A stretch of 41,034 nt of DNA, from assembly GCA_012515235.1 (NCBI GenBank), contig JAAYYU010000187.1:1-41034 (forward strand). The letters run 5' to 3'. Position numbers and translations under genes: made by a program. The stretch is from Candidatus Anammoximicrobium sp. (GTDB lineage Bacteria; Planctomycetota; Planctomycetia; Pirellulales; Pirellulaceae). Under the pieces are notes generated by a model. That model was not told the origin of the DNA. It searched no databases and saw only the letters and a list, made by a program, of their open reading frames with translations. Of this stretch, positions 25,401 to 34,657 are shown piece by piece (positions within the stretch are counted from its first letter, which is position 1; every line of letters begins with the position of its first letter).

Positions 25401-26786
25401 ATGGCGGTCGAAAGGACGACGCAATACCCGTTTGATTTGGCCCGGCTGGTGGCGGTCCACGTGGAGCAGTCGCTGGGACGTTCCCTGGACGAAACCGTCC
25501 TCGTCCGCCTGTTCGAAGTGCTGTACTTCGCCAGCCTGCGGACCGATGAAGGCCGGCAGACCCTGTGTACGGTGAATTTCGTCGACGCCGCCGACCCGGT
25601 GGGCGGCGAGTCGCCGTCGTCGATCGCCAACCGCTGGACCGCGTTTCCCTTTGCCCATCCCCTGCCGCTGGACATTCGCGCCGTCACGAAACTGGCCCGG
25701 GCCGCCGATCCGGAAGTGGCCTCGTTGAACGTGTTTGCCGACGCCGACGGCGAGTTGTACATCTGGGGCATGGTGGACCAGGAGCCGCGGCAAGGAGATC
25801 AACTGGTGCTGTCGCCCGGCGCCGACGTACACCGGCCCGGTCTGTTTCAAGCCACGATCAACGGCTCCGGCAGCATCTGTGTGTACCGCAACGGCGCGCT
25901 GTTGGGCAACCTGGCACAGGACGTCCTGGTCGAGGCCCTGTACGACGTGCTCTGGTCCGGACCCGTGCACGCCTTGCTGGCGGACCACCTGCGGAGCTAT
26001 GTCAACGAAACGCACCCGCACCTGGTCGCCGAATGCGGCTCGCCGCACCCCGCGTGGCTCGAACGGGAATTGCTGCTGCGCTGGCTGAACTCGCTGTCCC
26101 GGATTCTGGTCAACATCCAGCAGTACCGGCACGGCGGCGGGCTGGTGATCGTGCCGCGGGCCGATTTCGACCGCTCGAACGTCAAGTACCGCATCCAGTA
26201 CGACCGGCTCAGTTCCGCCGTGGTGGGACTGGTGCGAACGCACCTGCAACGCTCGCAGAGCATGAGGGCGCTGATGGAGGCGGCCCAGGGCGAGGGTCCG
26301 GGCAACCTGTACGCCTCGCTGGCCGCGCTTCGCGACATGCACGTCGAAGTGGAGCAACGCAAGGAGGAGGTGCTCGGCTGTCTGCGCTGGATCGCCGGGT
26401 TGTCTTGCGTGGACGGCGTCGTGCTGCTGGACAAGCAGTTGACCGTCCACGGGTTCGGCGTGGAACTGCGGGCCGACAGCACGCTGGCCGAGGTCTACAT
26501 GGCCGGCGACGCCGAGGCCAAGCCGTCTCGACTGCGGCGCGTGGAAATCACGCAATTCGGCACCCGGCATCGGGCCATGATGCGCTACTGCTTTGAACGC
26601 CTCGGCTCCCTGGGCTTCGCCATCTCTCAAGACGGCGGCATCCAAGCCATGATGCGGATCGGCGATCAACTGATCGCCTGGGAGAACATCAACGTGGCGT
26701 TGGCGCTGAACGCCGAAGATTTCTCCGCCGCCAGTCCCCGCCGCTCCCCCATCCTCCGCTGGTTCGGCGTGCGGGCGTTCCGCTGA
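25401..26786 (+). CDS. DisA_N/DAC-like nucleotide-sensor protein
   Basis: A 461-residue soluble protein. The C-terminal third (about 320-450) resembles the DisA_N diadenylate cyclase fold: CVDGVVLLDKQLTVHGFGVEL corresponds to the Asp-Gly-Ala region, GTRHRAMMRYC keeps the Arg-His-Arg motif, and SQDGGIQAM takes the place of the usual Ser-Glu-Glu-Thr-Gly loop. The rest (about 1-300) is a domain I know mainly from planctomycete and related proteins labelled DACNV, a presumed sensor. Because Asp-Gly and Arg-His-Arg persist while other loops differ, it may bind a nucleotide without making c-di-AMP. Start at ATG 25401, after GAGGCGAGGG; earlier in-frame starts are not supported. It stands alone between clpP and a convergent giant gene. 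Confidence 0.7.
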   Translation: MAVERTTQYPFDLARLVAVHVEQSLGRSLDETVLVRLFEVLYFASLRTDEGRQTLCTVNFVDAADPVGGESPSSIANRWTAFPFAHPLPLDIRAVTKLARAADPEVASLNVFADADGELYIWGMVDQEPRQGDQLVLSPGADVHRPGLFQATINGSGSICVYRNGALLGNLAQDVLVEALYDVLWSGPVHALLADHLRSYVNETHPHLVAECGSPHPAWLERELLLRWLNSLSRILVNIQQYRHGGGLVIVPRADFDRSNVKYRIQYDRLSSAVVGLVRTHLQRSQSMRALMEAAQGEGPGNLYASLAALRDMHVEVEQRKEEVLGCLRWIAGLSCVDGVVLLDKQLTVHGFGVELRADSTLAEVYMAGDAEAKPSRLRRVEITQFGTRHRAMMRYCFERLGSLGFAISQDGGIQAMMRIGDQLIAWENINVALALNAEDFSAASPRRSPILRWFGVRAFR

Positions 26787-26827
26787 CCGCAGCCAATCGC
26801 TGCGCTGCGTCGCGTCCGCAGGCGATG

Positions 26828-26853
26828 TGTTGCCGGGCGCGTCCGGCAGAACA
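26828..26853. terminator. Imperfect stem-loop between convergent genes
   Basis: TGTTGCCGG and CCGGC-AG-AACA pair around a 6-nt loop with a two-base bulge. It lies 41 nt after the DAC-like stop and facing the end of the giant minus-strand gene, so it could serve both directions. No U-run. Confidence 0.3.
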
Positions 26854-27003
26854 CCCTCCACTTGTCCCGAACCTGCACCGAAGGATGGAGCCTGTTCACC
26901 GTCGCGAGTCAGCCGGCCAAGGCGTTGGCTCTGCGGATCGTCACTCTTTTTCGTTGCGGCAGAACTCCAGTCGGCTGGCTTTCCCACGCTCGTACAAGGC
27001 CAT

Positions 27004-30000
27004 TCAACGCGAATGATTCCAGTTCCTTCCGACCTCCGTAGCGATCGTGGCAATCGCGGCCTCCAGGTCCAACGTCTCGGCGGGGAATTCCGCCGACCCA
27101 TCGGGCCATCGCGCCGTGCGGACCGATTTTGGGGAGAGCCACGGATTCGGGAACTCACCCTCCTGCGAACACCGTTTCAGGCGTTCCAGGGCGGTCGCCG
27201 TGGCCGGACGTTGCTCAGGCCGACAGACAGCGAGTTCCCCGCTGCCGCCGGCCAACGCTTCCGCTTCCTGCCGGCCAGATTCCAGTTCCGCGGGCAAAGC
27301 GTCTCCGGCCTCGTCTGTGGCGGGGAGCCAGAACCGCGCGTCAACGTCGGCGGTCAACACAGACTCGCCCTCCCCGTCGCCCGCCGTCGGAATCGGTCCC
27401 ATCCCAAACGCGTTGATGTAGTTGATGACCACCAAGACATCGGCAGGGCCAATCGCGCCGTCGCCGTTTGGATCCAGGAACGGCGGCGGAGCCAACGCGG
27501 GCGGTGAACCGGTCGCCAAATCGCGGGACCCTCGGGCATTGATCTCGTTGATAAGAGCCAACACGTCGCCCGCGGTGATCTGGCCATCGTTGTTGATGTC
27601 ACAGTGATGACGTGGGTTCCGCCACGCCGCTCCGACGCTGATCGTAAAGTCAGCCGTACTCGTGCTCCCGTCCGAACTCGCCGCCTTGACCGTAATCGCT
27701 TGGCTCGTCCACGGTCCATCATCCAGGGTCCCTGCCACGCTCACCACGCCCGTCGATGCGTTGATGCGGAACCTTCCTCCCGCGTCCTCCGTCAAGCTGT
27801 AGCTGACCGCGTCTGTGGCGTCGCCGTCCACCGCCCAGACCGTAATCCCCACCGTCGTGCCGATCCCCGCGTTTTCCATCACCTCGTTCGGCGCGGCGTC
27901 CACATCCGTTACCAGCCCCACGTCAAACTCATTCACATCCGTCACCGACACACGCACGCTTTGAACGGTCGTGCCCCCCGCGCCGTCGTCGGCCGTGACT
28001 TGCAGCAGATACACATTGTCCAAGTCCGCATCGGCCGGCGCTTCGTAGTCTGGCGCCATCTTGAATCGCAACGCCCCGGAAACGATCTCGAACTTGTCTT
28101 GGTCCGCACCGCCCGTGATGCGGAAGGCGACCGTCTGTGCCGGCACGTCCGCATCCGTCGCCGCCAGGGTCACCACCGTCGTCGTGCCCTCCCGCACCTC
28201 GGGCGCGGCGTCGGACGTGAACACCGGATGGTTGTCGTTCACCGGCGTCACGGTGATCGTCACCTCGGCTTGGGCCTTGCGGCCGGCCGCATCGCTGACC
28301 TCGTACGTAAAGCTGTCCGAGAAGTGCTCGCTCCCGTCGTGCGCGTAGCTGAACGTCCCGTTGGCGTTCAGCGTCAGCGTCCCGTGCGCCGGCGCCACCA
28401 CCGGCGTCGGGTTCACCGTCAGCGTGTCGTTCGGCAGGTCCGCGTCCGTGTCGTTGGCCAGCACGCACGTCGCCCCGCCCACCAACGCCGTGGCCGTTCC
28501 ACCTTCCGCCACCGCGATTGCATCGGCCGCTGCCACCGGCGTGTTGTCATTCACCGGCGCCACGGTGATCGTCACCGTCGCCGTGTCCGTCCGCGCCGGC
28601 CCCGGCCCCCCGTCGCTTACCTCGACCGTGAGCAGGAACTGCGGCGTAGTCTCGATGTCCAGCGTGCTGCTGTCCGCCACCGTCAACTGACCCGTCGACG
28701 CGTTGATCTCAAACGCCCCCGACCCGTTCCCCGCCGTGATGCTGTAGCTGAACGCATGCGTCGCGTCCGCGTCCGTCGCCGCCAACGTGCCCACCGCCGC
28801 ACCGTTGGCCGAATTTTCGGAAATGTTGAACGCCGCGTCGTCCAGCACCGGCGCGAATTCGTTCACGTCCGTCAGGTTGACCGTCACCGGCGCGGTGTCC
28901 GTCCGCGCCGGCCCCGGCCCCCCGTCGCTCACCTCGACCGTCAGCACAAAGTGCGGCGTCGTCTCGATATCCAGCTTGCTGCTGTCCGCGACCGTTAGCT
29001 GGCCCGTCGACGCGTCGATCCCAAACGCCCCCAAGCCGTTCCCCGCCGTGATGCTGTAGCTGAACGTAAACGTCGCGTCCGCGTCCGTCGCCGCCAGCGT
29101 GGCCACCGCCGTATCGGTGGCCAAATTCTCGGGAATGCCGAACGTCGCGTCGTTGAGCACCGGGGCGAATTCGTTCACGTCCGTCAGGTTGATCGTCACC
29201 GTCGCCGTGTCCGTCCTCGCCGGCACCGGGATCCCATCGCTCACCTCCACCGTGAGCACGAACTGCGCCGTCGTCTCCCGGTCCAGCTTGCTGCTGTCCG
29301 CCACCGTCAGTTGGCCCGTCGACGCGTTGATCTCAAACGCCCCCAACCGGTTCCCCGCCGTGATGCTGTAGCTGAACGCATGGGTCGCGTCGGCGTCCGT
29401 CGCCACGACCGTCCCTACCGCCGTCCCGTTGGTCGAGTTCTCCGGCACGCTGAACGTCGCTTCGTTCAGAACCGGGTCGAATTCGTTCACGTCCATGGAC
29501 GCCACGCTTAGGTTCTGAACGGTCGCTCCGCCTGCGCCGTCGTCCGCCGCGACTTCTACCAGGTAGATGTTGTTGCTGTCCGAATCCGTCGGCGCTTCGT
29601 AGTTCGGCCCCGCCTTGAACTGAAGTTCGTTCCCGTTCACGATCTCGAACTTGGTCTGATCCACGCCGCCCGTGATGCAGAAGCTGACCGTCTGCGCCGG
29701 CCGGTCGGCGTCGGTAGCCGCCAACGTCACCACCGCCGTCGTGTTTTCCGGGATGCTCGGCGTGGCGCTGGACGTGAACACCGGGCAGTTGTCGTTCACG
29801 GGGTTGACGCTGATCGAGAATGGATTGGCGGCGGTTTCGTTGCCGGCGAGGTCTTTGACGGTAAAGGTGAACACGTCACTGGCGGTTTCGGTGTCGTCGT
29901 GGGTATAAGTGATTTTTCCGGCCGCGATGTCGGCTTGAGGGAAGGAGGCGCCAGAGGCGAGGGCCGAGCCGTCCCGCTGCAACTGGCCGTGGCTGGGTGC

Positions 30001-33000
30001 ATCCTGAATGGTAAAAATCAAGGAGGCCGTGGCACTGTCAGCATCCGTGGCCGACAGGTGGCTGCCGGCCAAGATTAATGTCGCCCCTTCGGAGATCGTC
30101 GCGTTCTGGTGGTCCACCACGGGCGAGGCCGTGTCGACGGTGATGTTCAGCGCGGCGGACGCAACGCTCACATTTCCCGCAAGGTCGGTTTGGATGGCCT
30201 TTATCTGGTAGGTCCCGGGTGCCAAGGAGATGTCCTTGGTGAATGATCCGTCCGGCACGGGCGCGGTCCCAAGCGACTCACCGGCATCGATCGCCCCGTC
30301 GTTGTCTGCGTCGGCGAACAACTCCATCGTCGCGCCGGCCTCGCCCGAACCGGTAATCGTCAGGGCGTCGGTGTACCTGGTGATGTTGTCGGCATTGGAC
30401 GCGCCGGTGTCGTCGGCTGGATCCAACTCCAGTCCGGTCGGAGACTGCGCGATCGTATCGACCAACACCGTGAACGCGCCCGAATTGCCGCTCACATTCC
30501 CCGCCGCGTCCGTCGCCGTAGCGATGAAAGTGTAACTACCCGGTGGCAGAATCGTACCTCTCAAGTCGAAGTGCCAAGCCCCATCTACGTCGGCCACCGT
30601 GGTGCCGATGCTCGTGCCGTTCTTGAAGACGGCGACGGTGCTGTTGCCGTCCGCGGTGCCGTAGATCACGAGCGTCTGATCGCTGGTGATGCCGTCGGGG
30701 GGCGAGAGGCCTGTCTCGCTGGCGATCCCCGTAACCACCGGCGTGCCCGGTGCCGTGGTGTCGACGACCACGCTGAACGGCGGGCTCATGTTCCCCGCCG
30801 CATCCCTGGCGGTAAAGCTGTAACTCCCCTGCGGCAGGCTCGTGCCCCTGTCGTCGAAGCTCCAAGCTCCCGACCCGTCGGCCATCGCGGTGCCGATGCT
30901 CGCGCCGTTCTGGAGGACCGTGACCGCGTTGTTAGCTTCCGCGGTGCCGTAGATCACGAGCGCCTGATCGTTGGTGACGCCGTCGCTGACCGAGAAGCCC
31001 GTGTCGCCGGCAATCCCTGTCACCGCCGGGCCCGCGACGTACTCATAGGCGGCCACCGCGGTCTGGTCAACGGAGAAAGTCCAGCTGTATGTCGGTTGAT
31101 TCGTGAGCAGATTGCCCTGAGCGTCTTTCCAGCCGATGAAGGTCCAGCCCGGCCACTCAGGCGCTGTGAGCGTCACCGTATCACCGACCGGCACCGAGTA
31201 GTCGTAGTCCGCGTAGTTAGCGCAGTTGCCGTCGATCCAGTGCCAGACTTGATTCCCCTGCAAATCAAACCAGGGCCCGGGGGGATTCATCTGCACAGTG
31301 AGCAGTCCCATGCGACCGATGCGGAAGTCCGTTCGGGACGCGTCGGTGACCGACGGGTCGCTCAGGGAAGTCACGCGAACTCGGTAGTGACGGCCATCGG
31401 GGAGACCCGATATATCCCACGAGAAGCAAGGGGCGTTGTACGGCAGCGATGCTGCTCCGGCGATCGTCTGCCAAGTCTGACCACTGTCAGAGGAGTACTC
31501 TAATTTGACCTTCTCGCCTGCGGTAAAGTCCATCCCACCAGCGTTCCAGCGGACCAACATCGGCCTGTCGGAGTCCACGACCTCGCAGTTGACCGGCGAG
31601 AGCATCTGCAGGTGTCGTCCGTCGGGTGCCGCCAGCAGTTGGAGCGCCGGATCTCCCAACAAGGCCACGTTCCACCGATCACCGATGCGACTCCCAGCCC
31701 ATCCCAGGCCGTCCCAGGCCGCGGCCTGTCCGAGCGTCGCCGCCCCTTCGAGTATTCGCGCACAGATGGCCAGGGGTAAGGGGGTGTCCCACAGATCCAT
31801 GGCTCGCACGCCTCCCAGGTAGGCAACCGCCCCGCCGTGCGGATTCCGGAGCAGGGCCTCGGCCAGACTCGGCTCCGCCAGGTCGAACGCCGCCGTGCTG
31901 CAGGAAACTGCCATGAAGATGCTGGGCCGCGCGGCATTAGTGAGCAGAGGGGCCATGCCCGTGTCGACGTTGGCTGTCTCTCCGCCCCATGCTCCGGGGT
32001 TGCCATGACCGTGGAGAATCACGGTCTCGTATCCCCAATCCAGACGTTCCAGGAGGTGCTCGTAGCTGAGGTCGTAGTCCCCGGACTGATGAGTGTCCCA
32101 ACGCGTGAAGGTGTCTTCAAAGTCGTCTACCTGGGCCATCTGCCCTACCGGTTGGACCATCTGCCAGTACTGGGATCGCAGCAACTGCTCGCTGCGGCTG
32201 ATCAACTCGTGGTCCTGCTGGTCGGGAGCCCGGGCGGTGCCGGTCTCGTAGCTAGGCCCCGCACTGCCTGCCAGGAGCAAAGTGCGGGAGTAACCCGCGG
32301 GGGGCGAGTTCTCGTAAGTCACAAGCTTGCCGATGTAGTCCTGTACCTGCTGGCCGGAGCGTACGGGGATTCGGCCGACCATGACCTGAGGATGCACGTC
32401 GGCATCTTGATCCTCCGCCTCGGCGTAGACTCCATTGGCGTTGGAATCCCAAGTGCCCGTCAGGACCCCATAGTAAAGGTCGCAGGGACCGGACTGGTTG
32501 GCATACTCGCCCAGGAGCCGCGCCGGCACGATACTGTCGTCGCCCCCGATTGCCAGCCAGCGCGTGCCGTGGTGCTCGTAGTAGTCCTGAACGCAGTTGC
32601 GAATCTTGGTTTGGAGATCATTGCCGCCATCAGGGCGCGTGCCGTCGTAGTGGGCGGCGATCCATTCCACGGTGATCAGCTTTCCTGGCTTTCCCTCCGC
32701 CGTTCGGCGATCAACCAGCGGCTGGAAAGACGCCGCCAGCGCGTCGTTGGTGATCAGCAGATACTCGGCATCTACGGTGCCGGAGCACGTCGGAACGATC
32801 GGCGAAAACTCGGAAGTGTTGCCAGTCGTGTCGGTGGCCGTGGCGGTGATGCCCCCAGGCCGCACGGGCACTTCGTACGCGAAGTGTCCCGTCGGATCGG
32901 CCGTGAAGACGGTCAGGGAGACCCGCGCATCGCCCCGGCCATACAGGTTGTCGGTCTGGAAGAGCTCGATGGTTGCGCCGGGGCACGCTCGGCCGGCGAT

Positions 33001-34275
33001 ACGCACGAAACCACCGGCCGCACCCGGCTCGCGGTACAATTCGGGATAGTTCAACGTGCCGTTGGCGCCGCCATCTACATCCCCCGGATCGTTGGGCGAC
33101 CAGCCATCGCCGTTGAGGTCAAGATCGGCGGCCATGTTCGCGTAGATCACGTTGCGGCGGATTCCATTGCCCGTGCTGGTGTCTCCCCAGACTCTGACGC
33201 CGTTCAAGCCGTTTCCAGAAATCACGTTTCGGGCACCGGCCGCTGCTCCGCCGATGGTGTTGTTGGAGCCGCCGGTACTGATGCCGTTCCAACCATTACC
33301 CAGGGTAGCACTGCCAGCCGCGTTGGTGCCGATGCGATTGCCCTGAATGATGTTTCCGGTCGCCGACGCGCCGTTAAGGACAATTCCATCCCACGAATTT
33401 CCCGAGATCACATTGCGGGCACCAGCGACGACTCCGCCGATCGTGACCTGGTGACATACTGATTCGAGACTGACGCCGGCACCCTGATTACCCAGAGCCG
33501 AATTGCCATCGGCCCCCAGCCCGATGTAGTTGCCCTGAACCGAAGCACCGACCGCATCGATCAGCTGGATGCCGTGATAGCCGCTGCCGGCGATGATGTT
33601 GCCCTCGTGCGTTCCCGGCCCGCCGATGACCGTATCGTGGGTGGTGCCCCCGACCCACACGCCGGCACCGCGGTTGGCCGTTCCGGTGACTTCCATTCCC
33701 GTCCGATCCGTACCGATGTAGCAACCCAAGACTTGATTCCGATCTGCCGCCGTCCCTTGGCCATAGATATGCACACCTGCCCACCCGTTCTGAATTACCA
33801 GATTGCGTACGATGTTGTCAGAGGACCGAACGGAGACAATGTCAAACGTGTCTTTTCCTCGAAGCACGATATCCGGCAAAAAATCGCCGTTGACGTCGCC
33901 GTCGATGGTTGTGCCACCGCTGGTGTCGGACAATGGGGGCAGCGCGGTTTGCAGTTGGATCACACTGCCCACGGGCAAGCTGAAGCGGATTCCGTCAGGG
34001 CCGGCGGCTGAGTTGGCCTGGGCAATGGCGGCCCGGAGCGACCCGGAACCGCTGTCAGCGTCAGTGCTCACGACAAGGGAGAGCAAAGCTCTGCTTTCGA
34101 GAGACTCGAACCGGATGGACCTCGTCCGCTGATTCGAGCGCCGACCGAGCGTGGCCCGAAAACGCCGTCCGCTCCGTCGCCGGAAAGCCGGCTGACCCGG
34201 GGCGGCCTGTGTGGAACTGTGCTTCCCACCTGCTCGCTTCGTACAGAACTGGGGAAACCCAGCGATGATGGACAT
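27004..34275 (-). CDS. Giant secreted multidomain protein: beta-helix, C25 peptidase, cadherin repeats, dockerin
   Basis: A 2423-residue exported protein. Order of parts: Arg-rich leader with an LEPR-XLL-like motif (SIRFESLESRALLS, about 52-65); GSLRAAIAQANSA and right-handed beta-helix repeats such as NVISGNSWDGI (about 75-410); a gingipain-type C25 peptidase domain (about 498-890) with HGHGNPGAW and, 35 residues on, VSCSTAAFD, matching the catalytic His and Cys; an Ig/FnIII-like part; three Ig-like repeats (about 1080-1380); a CSPG-like repeat; cadherin-type repeats including three tandem 104-residue units; a VCBS-like unit; and a type I dockerin pair (CDINNDGQITAGDVLALIN and LDPNGDGAIGPADVLVVIN). 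Calcium-binding Asp-rich loops are frequent. A cell-surface adhesion and proteolysis role is inferred. ATG 34275 has GAGGGCGGA upstream. Confidence 0.85.
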   Translation of the reverse strand: MSIIAGFPQFCTKRAGGKHSSTQAAPGQPAFRRRSGRRFRATLGRRSNQRTRSIRFESLESRALLSLVVSTDADSGSGSLRAAIAQANSAAGPDGIRFSLPVGSVIQLQTALPPLSDTSGGTTIDGDVNGDFLPDIVLRGKDTFDIVSVRSSDNIVRNLVIQNGWAGVHIYGQGTAADRNQVLGCYIGTDRTGMEVTGTANRGAGVWVGGTTHDTVIGGPGTHEGNIIAGSGYHGIQLIDAVGASVQGNYIGLGADGNSALGNQGAGVSLESVCHQVTIGGVVAGARNVISGNSWDGIVLNGASATGNIIQGNRIGTNAAGSATLGNGWNGISTGGSNNTIGGAAAGARNVISGNGLNGVRVWGDTSTGNGIRRNVIYANMAADLDLNGDGWSPNDPGDVDGGANGTLNYPELYREPGAAGGFVRIAGRACPGATIELFQTDNLYGRGDARVSLTVFTADPTGHFAYEVPVRPGGITATATDTTGNTSEFSPIVPTCSGTVDAEYLLITNDALAASFQPLVDRRTAEGKPGKLITVEWIAAHYDGTRPDGGNDLQTKIRNCVQDYYEHHGTRWLAIGGDDSIVPARLLGEYANQSGPCDLYYGVLTGTWDSNANGVYAEAEDQDADVHPQVMVGRIPVRSGQQVQDYIGKLVTYENSPPAGYSRTLLLAGSAGPSYETGTARAPDQQDHELISRSEQLLRSQYWQMVQPVGQMAQVDDFEDTFTRWDTHQSGDYDLSYEHLLERLDWGYETVILHGHGNPGAWGGETANVDTGMAPLLTNAARPSIFMAVSCSTAAFDLAEPSLAEALLRNPHGGAVAYLGGVRAMDLWDTPLPLAICARILEGAATLGQAAAWDGLGWAGSRIGDRWNVALLGDPALQLLAAPDGRHLQMLSPVNCEVVDSDRPMLVRWNAGGMDFTAGEKVKLEYSSDSGQTWQTIAGAASLPYNAPCFSWDISGLPDGRHYRVRVTSLSDPSVTDASRTDFRIGRMGLLTVQMNPPGPWFDLQGNQVWHWIDGNCANYADYDYSVPVGDTVTLTAPEWPGWTFIGWKDAQGNLLTNQPTYSWTFSVDQTAVAAYEYVAGPAVTGIAGDTGFSVSDGVTNDQALVIYGTAEANNAVTVLQNGASIGTAMADGSGAWSFDDRGTSLPQGSYSFTARDAAGNMSPPFSVVVDTTAPGTPVVTGIASETGLSPPDGITSDQTLVIYGTADGNSTVAVFKNGTSIGTTVADVDGAWHFDLRGTILPPGSYTFIATATDAAGNVSGNSGAFTVLVDTIAQSPTGLELDPADDTGASNADNITRYTDALTITGSGEAGATMELFADADNDGAIDAGESLGTAPVPDGSFTKDISLAPGTYQIKAIQTDLAGNVSVASAALNITVDTASPVVDHQNATISEGATLILAGSHLSATDADSATASLIFTIQDAPSHGQLQRDGSALASGASFPQADIAAGKITYTHDDTETASDVFTFTVKDLAGNETAANPFSISVNPVNDNCPVFTSSATPSIPENTTAVVTLAATDADRPAQTVSFCITGGVDQTKFEIVNGNELQFKAGPNYEAPTDSDSNNIYLVEVAADDGAGGATVQNLSVASMDVNEFDPVLNEATFSVPENSTNGTAVGTVVATDADATHAFSYSITAGNRLGAFEINASTGQLTVADSSKLDRETTAQFVLTVEVSDGIPVPARTDTATVTINLTDVNEFAPVLNDATFGIPENLATDTAVATLAATDADATFTFSYSITAGNGLGAFGIDASTGQLTVADSSKLDIETTPHFVLTVEVSDGGPGPARTDTAPVTVNLTDVNEFAPVLDDAAFNISENSANGAAVGTLAATDADATHAFSYSITAGNGSGAFEINASTGQLTVADSSTLDIETTPQFLLTVEVSDGGPGPARTDTATVTITVAPVNDNTPVAAADAIAVAEGGTATALVGGATCVLANDTDADLPNDTLTVNPTPVVAPAHGTLTLNANGTFSYAHDGSEHFSDSFTYEVSDAAGRKAQAEVTITVTPVNDNHPVFTSDAAPEVREGTTTVVTLAATDADVPAQTVAFRITGGADQDKFEIVSGALRFKMAPDYEAPADADLDNVYLLQVTADDGAGGTTVQSVRVSVTDVNEFDVGLVTDVDAAPNEVMENAGIGTTVGITVWAVDGDATDAVSYSLTEDAGGRFRINASTGVVSVAGTLDDGPWTSQAITVKAASSDGSTSTADFTISVGAAWRNPRHHCDINNDGQITAGDVLALINEINARGSRDLATGSPPALAPPPFLDPNGDGAIGPADVLVVINYINAFGMGPIPTAGDGEGESVLTADVDARFWLPATDEAGDALPAELESGRQEAEALAGGSGELAVCRPEQRPATATALERLKRCSQEGEFPNPWLSPKSVRTARWPDGSAEFPAETLDLEAAIATIATEVGRNWNHSR
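28549..29484 (-). repeat. Three tandem 312-bp cadherin-coding repeats
   Basis: Three consecutive units of exactly 312 bp (104 codons) inside the giant gene, at about 29173-29484, 28861-29172 and 28549-28860. Each encodes NEFxPVLxxAxF, a TDADAT loop, FSYSITAGN and a near-constant STGQLTVADSS segment. DNA identity is high enough to suggest recent duplication or gene conversion. Confidence 0.85.
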
Positions 34276-34388
34276 GATCCGCCCTCTGCTAGACGAAGCA
34301 ACCGGAGTGCAGAAGCCCAGAGATGCGCATTTGCCCCACCGACGAACCGCGACAACCCTCGCGAAGGCAACGCCTCCCACTAAGCGTA

Positions 34389-34417
34389 ATTATGCGCAGG
34401 CGACTCCGCCGACACAA
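34389..34417 (-). promoter_or_regulatory. Possible promoter of the giant gene
   Basis: On the minus strand TTGTGT (34417-34412), a 17-nt spacer and CATAAT (34394-34389) lie about 115 nt upstream of the likely start. The -10 matches consensus at five of six bases; the -35 is weak. The rest of 34276-34657 shows no gene. Confidence 0.4.
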
Positions 34418-34657
34418 GAAAAGCATTCCCCGCATGGTTCCGGAAGATGAATCTCGATCCTCATGGCCGGACCATACCGCAGCCCTGCGGTCCTCGATCA
34501 TTCGCCGTGAGATCGCCGCCGCTTTGGGGACCTCAGGTTCCAGGCGGTGACGGCCGCACCTTTGCCGCCGAGGTATCCTTTGACGATGCATCTCCGGCGG
34601 TCGTAGGTGAGGGACTCCGACCGGCGGTCGGTGCCCGCCAGCCACGGCAGAGGGTCG

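Noticed and set aside
25395..27158. 587-codon minus-strand frame across the DAC-like gene
   Set aside because: Arg/His/Gln-rich composition of an antisense frame; the plus strand shows conserved motifs.
28549..29484. Tandem repeats as a mobile element
   Set aside because: Units are in frame and encode cadherin folds; they are protein repeats.
31837..33462. 541-codon plus-strand frame within the giant gene
   Set aside because: Complement of the C25/beta-helix coding region with no family resemblance.
34289..34645. 118-codon minus-strand frame upstream of the giant gene
   Set aside because: No protein-like pattern, Arg-rich, and overlaps the promoter region.
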